From positions 1 to 33,026 of the forward strand of contig NZ_QYBC01000035.1 of assembly GCF_004137085.1 (NCBI RefSeq): a stretch of 33,026 nucleotides of DNA, read 5' to 3'. Below the pieces are notes generated by a model that was not told the origin of the DNA, ran no database searches, and saw nothing but the letters and a program-made list of their open reading frames with translations. Within the stretch, counting starts at the first letter, position 1, and each line of letters begins with the position of its first letter. The position numbers and the translations under genes were made by a program. The DNA comes from Lichenibacterium ramalinae (lineage in GTDB: Bacteria; Pseudomonadota; Alphaproteobacteria; Rhizobiales; Beijerinckiaceae). Positions 16,121 through 24,490 of the stretch are shown here, piece by piece.

Positions 16121-17268
16121 TGGAGCGACGGGGAACGCCCATGGACGAGAACCCAGACGACTTCCGGGCCGACATGGACCGCATCGCGGCCTGGACGGAG
16201 CGGCTGTGCGGCATCCCCGGCCTGTCCGGCGCGGAAGATCCGGTGAGCGCTGCCATCGCGGACGCGCTCGGGCCGCTCGCCTCCGATCAGCATGTCGACG
16301 CGCTCGGCAATCTCACCGTCACGGTGCCGGGTACCGATCCCGGCGCGCCGAAGATCATGATCTTCGCCCACACGGACCAACTCGGCCTCGTCGTGCGCCG
16401 CATCGAGCACGACGGCTTCCTGCGCGTTGAACGCCTCGGCGGCGTGCCCGAGAGGGTGCTGCCAGGGCTCGAGATCGTGGTGACCAACGCCCGCGGCGAG
16501 CACGTGCCGGGCGTCGTCTGCGTCAAGGCCCACCACGCGACACCTCCCGAGGAGAAGGGCGTCGTCCTCACGGCCGATAGGTTGCGCCTCGACATCGGCG
16601 CCGAGAGCGCCGTGGCCGTGCGGGCCCTCGGCATCGAGATCGGGTCGCCCGTGACCTACCGCCCGCGCTTCCAGCGCATCGGCCCGAACCGGATCTGCGG
16701 AACGGCGCTCGACGACCGGGCGGGATGCGCCGTGCTGATGGACCTCGTGCGGGCCGTGTCGGAGCGGCCGGTACCCGCCACGCTCCAGGCGGTGTTCACC
16801 GTGCAGGAGGAGTTTAACCTGCGCGGCGCCATGGTGGCGGCCCACCGCCTCCGGCCGGATGCCGCGGTGTCGATCGACATCATGGTGGCATCCGACACGC
16901 CCGACCTCGCCGAGCGGGGCGAACTGCGGCTCGGCGGCGGGCCGGCCCTCGGTCTGTATAGCTTCCACGGACGTGGCACGCTCAATGGCACGCTCGCGCA
17001 TCCCGCGTGGGTGCGGCACCTCGAGCGTGTGGGCGCATCGGCCGGCCTCGCCCTGCAACGGAGCGCTCACACGGGCGCGCTCACCGACTCGTCCTACGTC
17101 CAGCTCGTCGGCGACGGAATTCCCTCCGTCGATGTCGGCTACGCGACCCGCTACACGCACACCCCGATCGAGATGTGCGACCTGCGGGACCTCGTGGGGC
17201 TCACGGCCTGGCTGCATGCGGCGCTCGCCGCCATGCCGGCCGGCTTCTCGTTCGCGCGCCGGGCCTGA
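16117..17268 (+). CDS. M42 family metallopeptidase/deacylase (SgcX/FrvX-like)
   Basis: A 383-residue dinuclear-metal aminopeptidase-fold protein. The M42 ligands are visible: His85 in AHTDQ (also Asp87), ALDDR at 197-201, the Glu231-Glu232 pair in VQEEFN (catalytic and metal), Asp254 in SIDIMVASD and His348 in YTHTPIE. Members are called endoglucanase or tetrahedral aminopeptidase, and those next to sugar transporters (SgcX, FrvX) have unknown substrates. The ATG at 16117 overlaps the btpA-like stop (ATGA); the ATG at 16141 is an alternative. Its position between a BtpA protein and an FGGY kinase suggests release of a sugar from an amide or peptide conjugate, which is inference. Confidence 0.9.
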   Translation: MMERRGTPMDENPDDFRADMDRIAAWTERLCGIPGLSGAEDPVSAAIADALGPLASDQHVDALGNLTVTVPGTDPGAPKIMIFAHTDQLGLVVRRIEHDGFLRVERLGGVPERVLPGLEIVVTNARGEHVPGVVCVKAHHATPPEEKGVVLTADRLRLDIGAESAVAVRALGIEIGSPVTYRPRFQRIGPNRICGTALDDRAGCAVLMDLVRAVSERPVPATLQAVFTVQEEFNLRGAMVAAHRLRPDAAVSIDIMVASDTPDLAERGELRLGGGPALGLYSFHGRGTLNGTLAHPAWVRHLERVGASAGLALQRSAHTGALTDSSYVQLVGDGIPSVDVGYATRYTHTPIEMCDLRDLVGLTAWLHAALAAMPAGFSFARRA

Positions 17269-17272
17269 ACCC

Positions 17273-18784
17273 ATGCGCTACCTGCTCGGCGTCGACATCG
17301 GGAGCTTCTCCAGCAAAGGCGTTCTTCTGGACGAGACCGGCGCGATCGTGGCGACGGCGCAGCGGCGGCACGAGATGCGCGTGCCCGGGCCGGGTCTCGC
17401 CGAGCACGACGCCGAGGCGGACTGGTGGTCGGGCTTTCGCGCGCTCAGCCGGACGCTTCTGGCGGACAGCGGCGTCGTTCCCGGGCGGATCGCCGCGATC
17501 GGTTGCAGCGGCATCGGTTCCTGCATGCTGCCGGTCGACGACGCGGGGCGTCCGCTCCGCCCGGCCGTTCTCTACGGTGTCGACACGCGCGCCCGGCAGG
17601 AGATCCTCGACCTCGACGCCGAACTCGGCGAAGCCGCCATTTTCGCGCGCTGCGGCAACGCGCTCACCACGCAGTCGGTCGGCCCGAAGATCCGGTGGCT
17701 GGAGCGCCACGAGCCGGAGGTGTACGCGCGGACGGCCCGGATCGCGACCTGTTCGACCTACCTGAACCACCGCCTGACCGGGCGCTGGGTCGTGGACCAC
17801 TACACGGCCGCCTGTTTCACGCCCTGCTACGACCTGCGCGGGCGACGCTGGGATCCGGAGATGACGCGGGCGATCTGTCCGCCCGCCTGGCTGCCGGAGC
17901 TCGCCTGGAGCAGCGATGTCATCGGCACGGTCACGGCGGCCGCGGCGGCCGAAACGGGCCTCGCAGCCGGCACGCCCGTGGTGGCCGGCACTGTGGACGC
18001 CGCCAGCGAGGCTTTGAGCGTCGGCGTGTCCCGGCCGGGCGACCTGATGATCATGTACGGCACGACTGTGTTCTTCATCCAGATCGTGCCCTCGGTGCAG
18101 GTCGACCCTCGTTACTGGGCGGGTCCGTCCCTCTTTCCCGATACTTGGAGCGTCATGGGCGGTCTCGCGACCAGCGGCGCCCTCACGCATTGGTGGCGGT
18201 CCAAGATCTTCGACCTGCCCGATAGCGAGGACGTCTTCGCCGACCTCGCCACCGCGGCGGGGCAAAGCCCGCCCGGCGCCAGGGGCCTTATCGTGCTGCC
18301 GTTCTTCAGTGGGGAGCGCACCCCCGTCAACGACCCGACGGCGCGCGGCATGGTGTTCGGGCTGACCCTCGCCCATACGCGGGCCGACCTATACCGCGCC
18401 ACGATCGAGGGCATTGGCCACGCGGTGCGGCACAACCTCGATACTTTCGCCGAAGCGCGCCGGCTCGAGGCCGTCTACGCGGTCGGCGGGGGAGCGCAGA
18501 ACCCCCTCTGGATGCAGGCCGTGTCGGACATCACCGGCGTATCGCAACGCGTGCGCCGCCACACGACGGGCGCCGCCCTGGGCTCGGCCATGTTGGCCGG
18601 CATCGGGCTTGGGCTGATAGCCCGCACCGATATCGACCGCATGAACCCGGTGGTCCGCACCATCGAGCCCGAGGGCGCGAACCAGGCCCTGTACGACCGC
18701 GACCACGACATCTACCTCGACCTTTACGCGCGGACCAAGCCGCACATGCGATCGCTCTGGGACGCGTCGCCGGCAAAGCGTTGA
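17273..18784 (+). CDS. FGGY family carbohydrate kinase
   Basis: A 503-residue sugar kinase of the FGGY family (xylulokinase, ribulokinase and LsrK relatives). The N-terminal phosphate loop is GVDIGSFSSKGVLLD (6-20), and YGVDTRA at 101-107 corresponds to the usual substrate-loop motif. The probable catalytic Asp242 is in AGTVDAASEALSVGV, followed by MYGTT. The C-terminal domain keeps VGGGAQNPLWMQAVSDITG. The ATG at 17273 lies four bases after the M42 stop. As last gene of the operon it presumably phosphorylates the imported compound, trapping it for the BtpA-like enzyme. The sugar is not identifiable by eye. Confidence 0.92.
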   Translation: MRYLLGVDIGSFSSKGVLLDETGAIVATAQRRHEMRVPGPGLAEHDAEADWWSGFRALSRTLLADSGVVPGRIAAIGCSGIGSCMLPVDDAGRPLRPAVLYGVDTRARQEILDLDAELGEAAIFARCGNALTTQSVGPKIRWLERHEPEVYARTARIATCSTYLNHRLTGRWVVDHYTAACFTPCYDLRGRRWDPEMTRAICPPAWLPELAWSSDVIGTVTAAAAAETGLAAGTPVVAGTVDAASEALSVGVSRPGDLMIMYGTTVFFIQIVPSVQVDPRYWAGPSLFPDTWSVMGGLATSGALTHWWRSKIFDLPDSEDVFADLATAAGQSPPGARGLIVLPFFSGERTPVNDPTARGMVFGLTLAHTRADLYRATIEGIGHAVRHNLDTFAEARRLEAVYAVGGGAQNPLWMQAVSDITGVSQRVRRHTTGAALGSAMLAGIGLGLIARTDIDRMNPVVRTIEPEGANQALYDRDHDIYLDLYARTKPHMRSLWDASPAKR

Positions 18785-19895
18785 CATGCTTCCCGAGGTT
18801 ACTCTTTTCCTGTGAGCGGGTTCGCATCGGGAAGCCGACAGGTGTCAGCAACCGCATGGCGCTGCGAGGCCGGCGACCCGGCGCCATTCTGCTCGTTGCA
18901 ACCCGCATGCAAGGCAAGGAGAAGGTGCTCTCCACCACCGGGCCGGAGCTCAGGCCAGTCAACGCTGCAATCAGATCCGCGAAGCTCACTTGGTGCGGCC
19001 GGTGGCCGCCATGGGGCTCGATCGACTGGCCCTGTCCAAAATCGCCGCGCGAATGCGTATCCTGTCCGAAAATTACGGCTTGATGGCCGGATGCGGCCGT
19101 TGTCCCGCTCGGTGCGGCGGCGGAGAGCTTCGGCCGTGGCCCAGCCGAAGCGAAGGCGGCGCCTACTCGGTCGCAACGATAATGGGTTGTCCATCAAGAA
19201 CTCGGGGCTTCAAGCGGCGGATCCGGCGCCGACTACAGGGCCGGTAGCAGCGTATTTGAAGGCGCCGAGCCGGGTGGTCCGATTAAGAACGCTTCGGGCG
19301 TCGGGAGCCTCAGCACCCTTTTCAAATCGTCACGTCGCGCTGGATGCGCTTCTGACTTCCGCGAAATATCCGATCGGATTCCGTCATAATTTTGGAGGGC
19401 GCTACCTTGCTCGCGCCGCAGGGCACCCCGACGGTCGACGGCGTACGCGACGCGTTGGGCGGCGTGTGAACGGCCCCCCATTGGGGAGGCGCCCTGAAGT
19501 ATGGCTTTCATCTCCCGCTCACGCGGGGATCGATTGCGCCAGGAGCGGACGCTGGCACATCGCCAGTTTCCGGACCTTCGACAAAGAGATCCGGACGGCC
19601 GCTATCGACCCAAACAGGCCGTACAGGCGCGGCTTCGAGACTTCCGAAAGCAGACTTACATTCGATTGCTGGTCCGGCAGCATTGCGCTATTATCGCCAT
19701 AAATTGGGGTGAAGGACTGTCCAATGAATCCGCGTCGAGCGACGCTCCAAGGTGATACACGATGGCTCGGACTCGCGGGCAGCCACGGCGTGCCGACCAA
19801 CGCGCTTAACAAAAGGCGCGATCGGTAGGATGTTCGGTTTTTGAGTTGCGTGGGTTCGACGGGGCCGATTCCACGTCGGGCATGTGCGAGGGCCG
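18785..19895. other. 1.1-kb stretch without a supported gene
   Basis: No open frame here gives a recognisable protein, and frames on both strands are Arg/Ser/Pro-rich, as expected of non-coding GC-rich DNA. The near-repeats CTGTCCAAAATC (19037) and CTGTCCGAAAAT (19063) and a single hairpin resembling one type I-E CRISPR repeat (19509-19536) are visible, without a second copy nearby. GGAGGG at about 19394 is a possible ribosome binding site but is followed only by a 20-codon frame. It looks like an eroded intergenic or insertion scar between the kinase operon and the hydrolase remnant. Confidence 0.4.
18788..18835 (+). terminator. Inverted repeat just after the kinase gene
   Basis: GCTTCCCGA (18788-18796) and TCGGGAAGC (18827-18835) are perfect 9-bp arms around a 30-base loop. 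The structure starts four bases past the FGGY kinase stop, at the operon end. The loop is long and no T-tract follows, so termination is plausible but not demonstrated. Confidence 0.35.
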
Positions 19896-20780
19896 TCAAC
19901 CGGAGAGGCACAATCCGAGGAGCGGAATGTCCAGCGATACGCGGTCGACTTGGCTCAGGAAATGGAGCAGCGGCTCGCCCGAGACATCGAACGGCGCTTC
20001 ATCCACTGCGTCGTTAGTGCCGGCTGCCAGGAATGGCTGCGTGCGGCACGACCGCATGAACGGTCTGTCTGCGCCGATTGCGTGGCGCACCGCGGCGAGA
20101 TCGGCCATCGTCGGTGCGGAATCGGTTGGCGGGAGGCGGCGGTAGCGGTCGTCGGACGCGGACACGAGGTGCAGCGCGGGCCCAAGCGCCTCGTCCTTAG
20201 TCGGGAGACGACCCCTCCGGCGATGGGCACGCCGTGACCCTCTACGCTCTCCTGGCACGTCGCGGGTCGGGGCAACATGAGCGCCGAGTTGGGAAGGGTC
20301 GGTCGCGCCGTCATCCGAATCGACGAAGAGCCCGGCGAAACCGGAAAAGGCGCGCGCCATCTGAAGTCCGACATGCGCACCGACCGAACGGCCCAACACG
20401 CCCGCACGCTCGATGCCGAGGTGTTCGAGCACCTCAATCACCGCGTCTGAGTATCCTTCGATCGTATAGGTGTGATCCGGGTCGCTCGCTGCGCCCGACC
20501 CGCCGTGTCCGGGCAGGTCGATCGCGATCAACGTCCGTTCCTCGCCGATTGAGGACGCCGTCAGGTGTCGGAACTCGGCCTTGCAACGGGCGCGACCGTG
20601 CAGGAGTACCAGGGGCGTGCCGACCCCCGCGGTCGCTGAGAACGCCATGCGGCCGTGGCTGGTCCGGATCGATCCGACGGTTACGTCACCGCCGTCGCCG
20701 GGTGCATCGGCTCCGCCTCGCCAGTCGGCCCCCGTTCCCCGTGGGCTCCCGTCCGAGAGGCGCGAAGCTGGCCACGCCAT
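19896..20780 (-). pseudogene. Decayed alpha/beta hydrolase
   Basis: The first half of this 294-codon frame is a good alpha/beta hydrolase: GTPLVLLHGRARCKAEF (oxyanion region), LIAIDLPGHGGSG and the nucleophile elbow GVLGRSVGAH (GxSxG). After FAGLFVDSD the translation turns Arg-rich (ERRGSRRAHRRRG) and partly recovers at ASDDRYRRL and FLAAGTNDAVDEAPFD. The usual C-terminal Gly-His-x-Pro-Phe catalytic histidine region is missing. This suggests compensating frameshifts, small deletions and loss of the 3' end, although the frame stays open. The first 33 residues do not look like hydrolase, and the true start may be the GTG or ATG near residue 34-45. Function is probably lost. Confidence 0.5.
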
Positions 20781-20858
20781 GTTCCCTACTCCACGCTGCC
20801 CGCTTACCGGCGCGTGGCATCATGCTATCATTGGAGGGTTAACCGTTCCCGAGAGGTC

Positions 20859-20885
20859 GTGGGTTTCCCACGGCTGCCGCGGCAG
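20859..20885 (-). terminator. Tandem hairpins after the FeeM-like gene
   Basis: GTGGG-TTT-CCCAC (20859-20871), and next to it CTGCCGCGGCAG (20874-20885), a perfect 12-bp palindrome. Both lie 18-45 bp beyond the stop codon at 20903 of the minus-strand acyltransferase gene. They are candidate 3'-end structures. No long T-tract is present. Confidence 0.35.
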
Positions 20886-20902
20886 ATCGCCGCGATGCGC
20901 CT

Positions 20903-21607
20903 TCAGGCGACCATTCCCGCGTCGATCTGGTTCCGAGAAATCATACCCTGGAAGAAGGCCCGGCGTTCCTCGTGGCTCGAAGCGATGAAACCATGACGCC
21001 GCTCGAGGCGCGCCCGCTCCTCCTTGTAGTTCAGGGCCATGAGGCTGATCGGCTTCGCGAGCATCGGGTAGGGCCGCGCTGGGCAGACCTCCCGATGTCC
21101 GCTCAGGCGGCGGTAGAAGGCTTGGTGCTCCGTCCGCACCGCCGCAAGCACGACGTCGGCCTGGAACCAAGCCCCCGCCATGTAGACCAGTCTCACGGTC
21201 ACGTATGGGAGCTTGGGATGGGATCGCGAAGCGTCGAAGTCCACGACGAACCGCGTGTTGTCGATCAGCACGCGTCCTTCGTCGAGGAGAGGCCGGAGAT
21301 ACTCCGGGAAAACGTGGAGGCTGGGGTGATCGGGTGTCTCCCGACTGACGTGGTGAATCCTGATTGAACTGGCGAGGCGACCGTCGAGGAAGAGGCCGAA
21401 GGTCCGGGTGTTCGGCTCGTCGTCGAACCGATCGGAGAAGCGCTTGGGCGCGTCCTGGGGCAAGGCACCCTCGCGCCGGTAGGAATCGTAGCGGAGGCGA
21501 CAGACGTCTTCGAACTCCTGGCCCTCGACAGGGCGACACTGCGTCCTGCGCACCAGGTCCGTGATCGCCATGTCGAATTGCGAAAGGGGAGGTGAAGCGG
21601 CGATCAT
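20903..21607 (-). CDS. FeeM-like N-acyl amino acid synthase (GNAT fold)
   Basis: A 234-residue protein of the FeeM/autoinducer-synthase-like acyltransferase group. These enzymes join a fatty acyl chain from acyl carrier protein to an amino acid or similar amine. Visible hallmarks are EFEDVCRLRYDSYRREG (30-46), TRTFGLFLDGRLASSIRIHHVS (N-acyltransferase core strands), FPEYLRPLLDEGRVLIDNTRFVVD and the C-terminal MALNYKEERARLERRHGF. The product is unknown. The ATG at 21607 is 15 bases downstream of a 31-bp dyad. It lies 123 bp after the GGDEF-EAL gene on the same strand, so the two may be co-transcribed or the dyad may give separate control. Confidence 0.75.
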   Translation of the reverse strand: MIAASPPLSQFDMAITDLVRRTQCRPVEGQEFEDVCRLRYDSYRREGALPQDAPKRFSDRFDDEPNTRTFGLFLDGRLASSIRIHHVSRETPDHPSLHVFPEYLRPLLDEGRVLIDNTRFVVDFDASRSHPKLPYVTVRLVYMAGAWFQADVVLAAVRTEHQAFYRRLSGHREVCPARPYPMLAKPISLMALNYKEERARLERRHGFIASSHEERRAFFQGMISRNQIDAGMVA

Positions 21608-21622
21608 GTCGCGGACCGATCG

Positions 21623-21653
21623 ATCTGTTAAGGCTGCCTTAAGCTTAACAGAT
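21623..21653 (-). promoter_or_regulatory. 31-bp perfect dyad upstream of the FeeM-like gene
   Basis: ATCTGTTAAG (21623-21632) and CTTAACAGAT (21644-21653) are perfect 10-bp arms separated by 11 bases. The arms start 21 bp apart, two helical turns, as expected for a dimeric regulator. The inner TTAAG is also repeated directly. It lies immediately before the start codon, so occupancy would block transcription or translation. An AT-rich operator in GC-rich DNA is more likely than a terminator. Confidence 0.55.
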
Positions 21654-21730
21654 TGTCAGAGGCACGTCGAACGCCCAACGACGAGGGTGGGCCCGCCGAC
21701 GAGGTGCATATGGTTTGTCGGTCGAGCGGC

Positions 21731-24016
21731 TCAGGCCACCTTGGCAGGCGTGATGGGACTTAGCACCGCCTGGATCAGATCTGCCGTCATGGGGCGGCTG
21801 AACAGGAAGCCCTGTACCTGCTCAATGCAGCCAAGGGTGGCGATGAGTTTCAGCTGCTCCGGCGTCTCCACGCCTTCGACGACAACAGTCATCCCGAGAG
21901 CGTCGCTCAGCCGCGCGATGCCTTCCAAAAGGAGCATGGCCCGGTTCCCAACTTCTGCCCCGTCGAGAAAGGATCGATCGATCTTCACCTTGCTGAAGGG
22001 CAGGGCTCTCAGATAGCTCAGGCTCGAGTAGCCAGTCCCGAAGTCGTCGAGCGACACGCCCACCCCCGCGTCTCGCAGCAGGCGCAACAGGCTGCCGGTC
22101 GCCTGGACGTCGTCGACGAGAGCCGACTCGGTGACCTCAACCTCCAGCCGAGCGGCCGCGAGGCCCGACGTGCGCAGGGCCTGGGTGACCTGGGCGAGGA
22201 CGTCACCATGTCGAAACTGCACGGCGGATACGTTGACAGCAACCCCGATGTGCGACGGCCACGAGGCGCATTCCCTGCAGGCGGTCGAGAGGACCCACGC
22301 CCCGAGTTCATGGATGAGTCCGATCTCCTCCGCGATGGGGATGAAGTCCGAGGGAGGGACCAATCCTCGCCGAGGATGGCGCCAGCGCACCAGCGCCTCG
22401 CACACGACGAACGCGTCCTCCCTCAGGCTACGGATTGGCTGATAGTGCACCTCGAACTCGCCGCGGCCCAGGGCCGGTCGAAGGTCGTCCTCCAACTCGC
22501 GGCGAGCATGGGCCTCGGCCTGCATCGCGGGTTGGAAGAACTGGACCGAGCCGCGCCCCCCAACCTTCGCGCTGTAAAGCGCGAGGTCAGCGTCGGTAAG
22601 AAGCGTGTCGACGTCCGCCCGTCCCTGGACAGGTGCGATCCCCACGCTAGCGCCGATGACCACCTCGTGACCATCGAGCTCGAAGGGCGCCGAAAGGCGG
22701 GTGATCACGGCGGACGCCATCGACGCGGGGCCGTCAGCGTCGTCAGCAAACGCGCCGAACACGACGAACTCGTCCCCACCCAGGCGAGCGAGGACGCTCG
22801 TCTCTCCAACAACGGCTTCGAGGCGGCGCGCCACCTCAACGATCAGCCGATCGCCCACGGCATGCCCCAAGCTGTCGTTGACCGACTTGAAGTGGTCTAG
22901 ATCCACGAAAAGCAAGGCCGAGTGTGCGGGTGGCTGGACCGCGAGCGTCTCGCCGACGCGGTCCATGAACGAACGTCGGTTGCAAAGGCCAGTCAAGACG
23001 TCGTGTTGCGCCAAGTAGGCGACCTCCTCAAGGGCCCGGACGCGATCGGTGATGTCCTCCGCAATCAGGACGCCGCCACCCGCCCCGATCGTCTGCCGTC
23101 TGAACGCGATCGTTCTTCCGTCAGACATGGGGAGCACCAGTTCGGTCGACCGGTCGGCGCTAGAGTTGAAGTCGGCCCTGAGCGACTCAGGGGTCAGCCT
23201 CCGGTCAGCCGCGCCACTCGTGCACATCGCCCACAACTGGTTGAGTGACGTGCGAGTGGCCAAGTCCTGCGAAGACAGCCCCATCAACTCCGCTAGGCGC
23301 TGGTTCGTGACGGTGATCGTCCCGTCATCCGCGAACATCGCCAGACCGTGAGGCATGTTGTTGAGAGCAGTATCGAACCGGTCGGCAAGTCGGCTCAGTT
23401 CGTGCGCACGGACCACCGCAGAAAGGAAGATCCCCCGCAGCCGGCTCGAGATCGTCTTCAACGCCACCAGGAACGGGAGGAAGACGAGGAACCAGATCCA
23501 AAGGTACTGGTAATCGGCCAGGAGCACGGCCAGCAACAACGGTACCGCGGCGGCCGCGATCTGAGTGTTGACGAGCAGGGTGCTGGCGAAGCTCCGGCCG
23601 GGGATCCCCACGAGGTAGGCCATGACCCCGGCCACGCTCGCTAGGCGGGCGAACGGATCGCCCTCGGCGAACGCCGCAAGGCAGAAGCAGCCAAGGAGGC
23701 CGACGTGGGCCGTGCCGCCGACGACGTACCAGCGCTCCCAACGTCTAAGGCCAGGCTCGTCGAGCCCATCCTTGAGTGATGCGAACCTGACCATCGACCT
23801 CAGGCGAACGAAGCCGACCAGGCAAAGCGTCAGTGATATGGCGAGGATGCTCATTCGCCCAGTTTCGACCGCTGTCACCGCCGTCATGCACGTGGCTGCG
23901 GCGGCGCCGATGAGCAGCGAGGTCTTGTCGCTGAACAGAGCCTCGACGTTCGAGGCGTACGCTGCCGGTGGAAGCTGCGGATCAGACCGGTCGATTTGGC
24001 CATCGTTCGAGGACAT
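21731..24016 (-). CDS. Membrane PAS-GGDEF-EAL cyclic di-GMP enzyme
   Basis: A 761-residue bifunctional second-messenger protein. Residues about 30-190 contain five or six hydrophobic segments (a MASE-like sensor), and a PAS domain follows (about 215-325, LNNMPHGLAMFADDG). The diguanylate cyclase domain has intact GGDEF at 413-417. The phosphodiesterase domain has EAL at 540-542, NVSAVQF, EVTESAL, DDFGTGYSSL, KIDRSFL and VEGVET, all apparently intact. The stretch before GGDEF (GETSVLARL) lacks the RxxD inhibitory site. Both activities are possible. Upstream (24017 onward) is a gene-free gap with its presumed promoter. Downstream is the FeeM-like synthase. Confidence 0.95.
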   Translation of the reverse strand: MSSNDGQIDRSDPQLPPAAYASNVEALFSDKTSLLIGAAAATCMTAVTAVETGRMSILAISLTLCLVGFVRLRSMVRFASLKDGLDEPGLRRWERWYVVGGTAHVGLLGCFCLAAFAEGDPFARLASVAGVMAYLVGIPGRSFASTLLVNTQIAAAAVPLLLAVLLADYQYLWIWFLVFLPFLVALKTISSRLRGIFLSAVVRAHELSRLADRFDTALNNMPHGLAMFADDGTITVTNQRLAELMGLSSQDLATRTSLNQLWAMCTSGAADRRLTPESLRADFNSSADRSTELVLPMSDGRTIAFRRQTIGAGGGVLIAEDITDRVRALEEVAYLAQHDVLTGLCNRRSFMDRVGETLAVQPPAHSALLFVDLDHFKSVNDSLGHAVGDRLIVEVARRLEAVVGETSVLARLGGDEFVVFGAFADDADGPASMASAVITRLSAPFELDGHEVVIGASVGIAPVQGRADVDTLLTDADLALYSAKVGGRGSVQFFQPAMQAEAHARRELEDDLRPALGRGEFEVHYQPIRSLREDAFVVCEALVRWRHPRRGLVPPSDFIPIAEEIGLIHELGAWVLSTACRECASWPSHIGVAVNVSAVQFRHGDVLAQVTQALRTSGLAAARLEVEVTESALVDDVQATGSLLRLLRDAGVGVSLDDFGTGYSSLSYLRALPFSKVKIDRSFLDGAEVGNRAMLLLEGIARLSDALGMTVVVEGVETPEQLKLIATLGCIEQVQGFLFSRPMTADLIQAVLSPITPAKVA

Positions 24017-24490
24017 GGTCAGCTACGCGACCTCCTTATGTGCCGACGAGACCAGGGATAGGCGCGATTTATCAACGATCCATGAGTCTTGAACCTATGT
24101 GACCTCCCCTGACGGCAGAGATGGGTCACCGATCCGGGGAGAGCGCCTCTTTCGCGAGATCGAGCCTTTCAATGGTGATGCGGTGGTTGGCTAAGCGTGC
24201 TCGCCCGTCGGTCAGCACAAGAGGTCACAGGTTCAAACCACGAGCGGAGCGCGGCTGGGATCTTATGCTCCATCGCAAAGCCAGATATGATCGATGAGGC
24301 GCTTGGGCCACAGCATTTCGAGCCCGTTCGCGACTTTTGAGCGGGACCACATCACTCGAAGGTCCGCTTTCATTCCTGATCAGCCCTAAGCAAATGGACC
24401 GCTTTCCACCCACGTCTGCAGTACGGCCGGAGTCGACCCATGTCGGGCGAAGCGGAGCCAAATGCCGTCGCTCCGAAGCGGACGTTCAGG
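24017..24490. other. 474-bp gap without a supported gene
   Basis: No recognisable protein on either strand; the 78-codon minus-strand frame at 24225-24461 has no family features. A fragment resembling the 3' T-arm of a tRNA (GAGGTCACAGGTTCAAACC, about 24221-24239) does not form a closed stem and is not a tRNA. The gap separates the 3' end of the ABC ATPase operon from the GGDEF-EAL gene's 5' end, so it should hold that gene's promoter. Confidence 0.4.

Noticed and set aside
19509-19536. Hairpin sequence resembling a single type I-E CRISPR repeat (CCCGC...GCGGGGATCGA).
   Set aside because: Only one copy; the following 60 bases show no second repeat and there is no cas gene in the window.
18812-19702. 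A 296-codon plus-strand open frame in the gene-free stretch.
   Set aside because: Composition is Arg/Ser/Ala-rich with no motif, no ribosome binding site and no consistent third-position bias; I could not relate it to any family.
20820-21539. A 239-codon minus-strand frame overlapping the FeeM-like gene.
   Set aside because: Arg/Pro-rich shadow frame; the overlapping frame at 20903-21607 has the recognisable acyltransferase segments.
24221-24240. tRNA T-arm-like segment GAGGTCACAGGTTCAAACC.
   Set aside because: The bases after the loop do not pair with CACAG, and no anticodon or acceptor stem can be drawn upstream.
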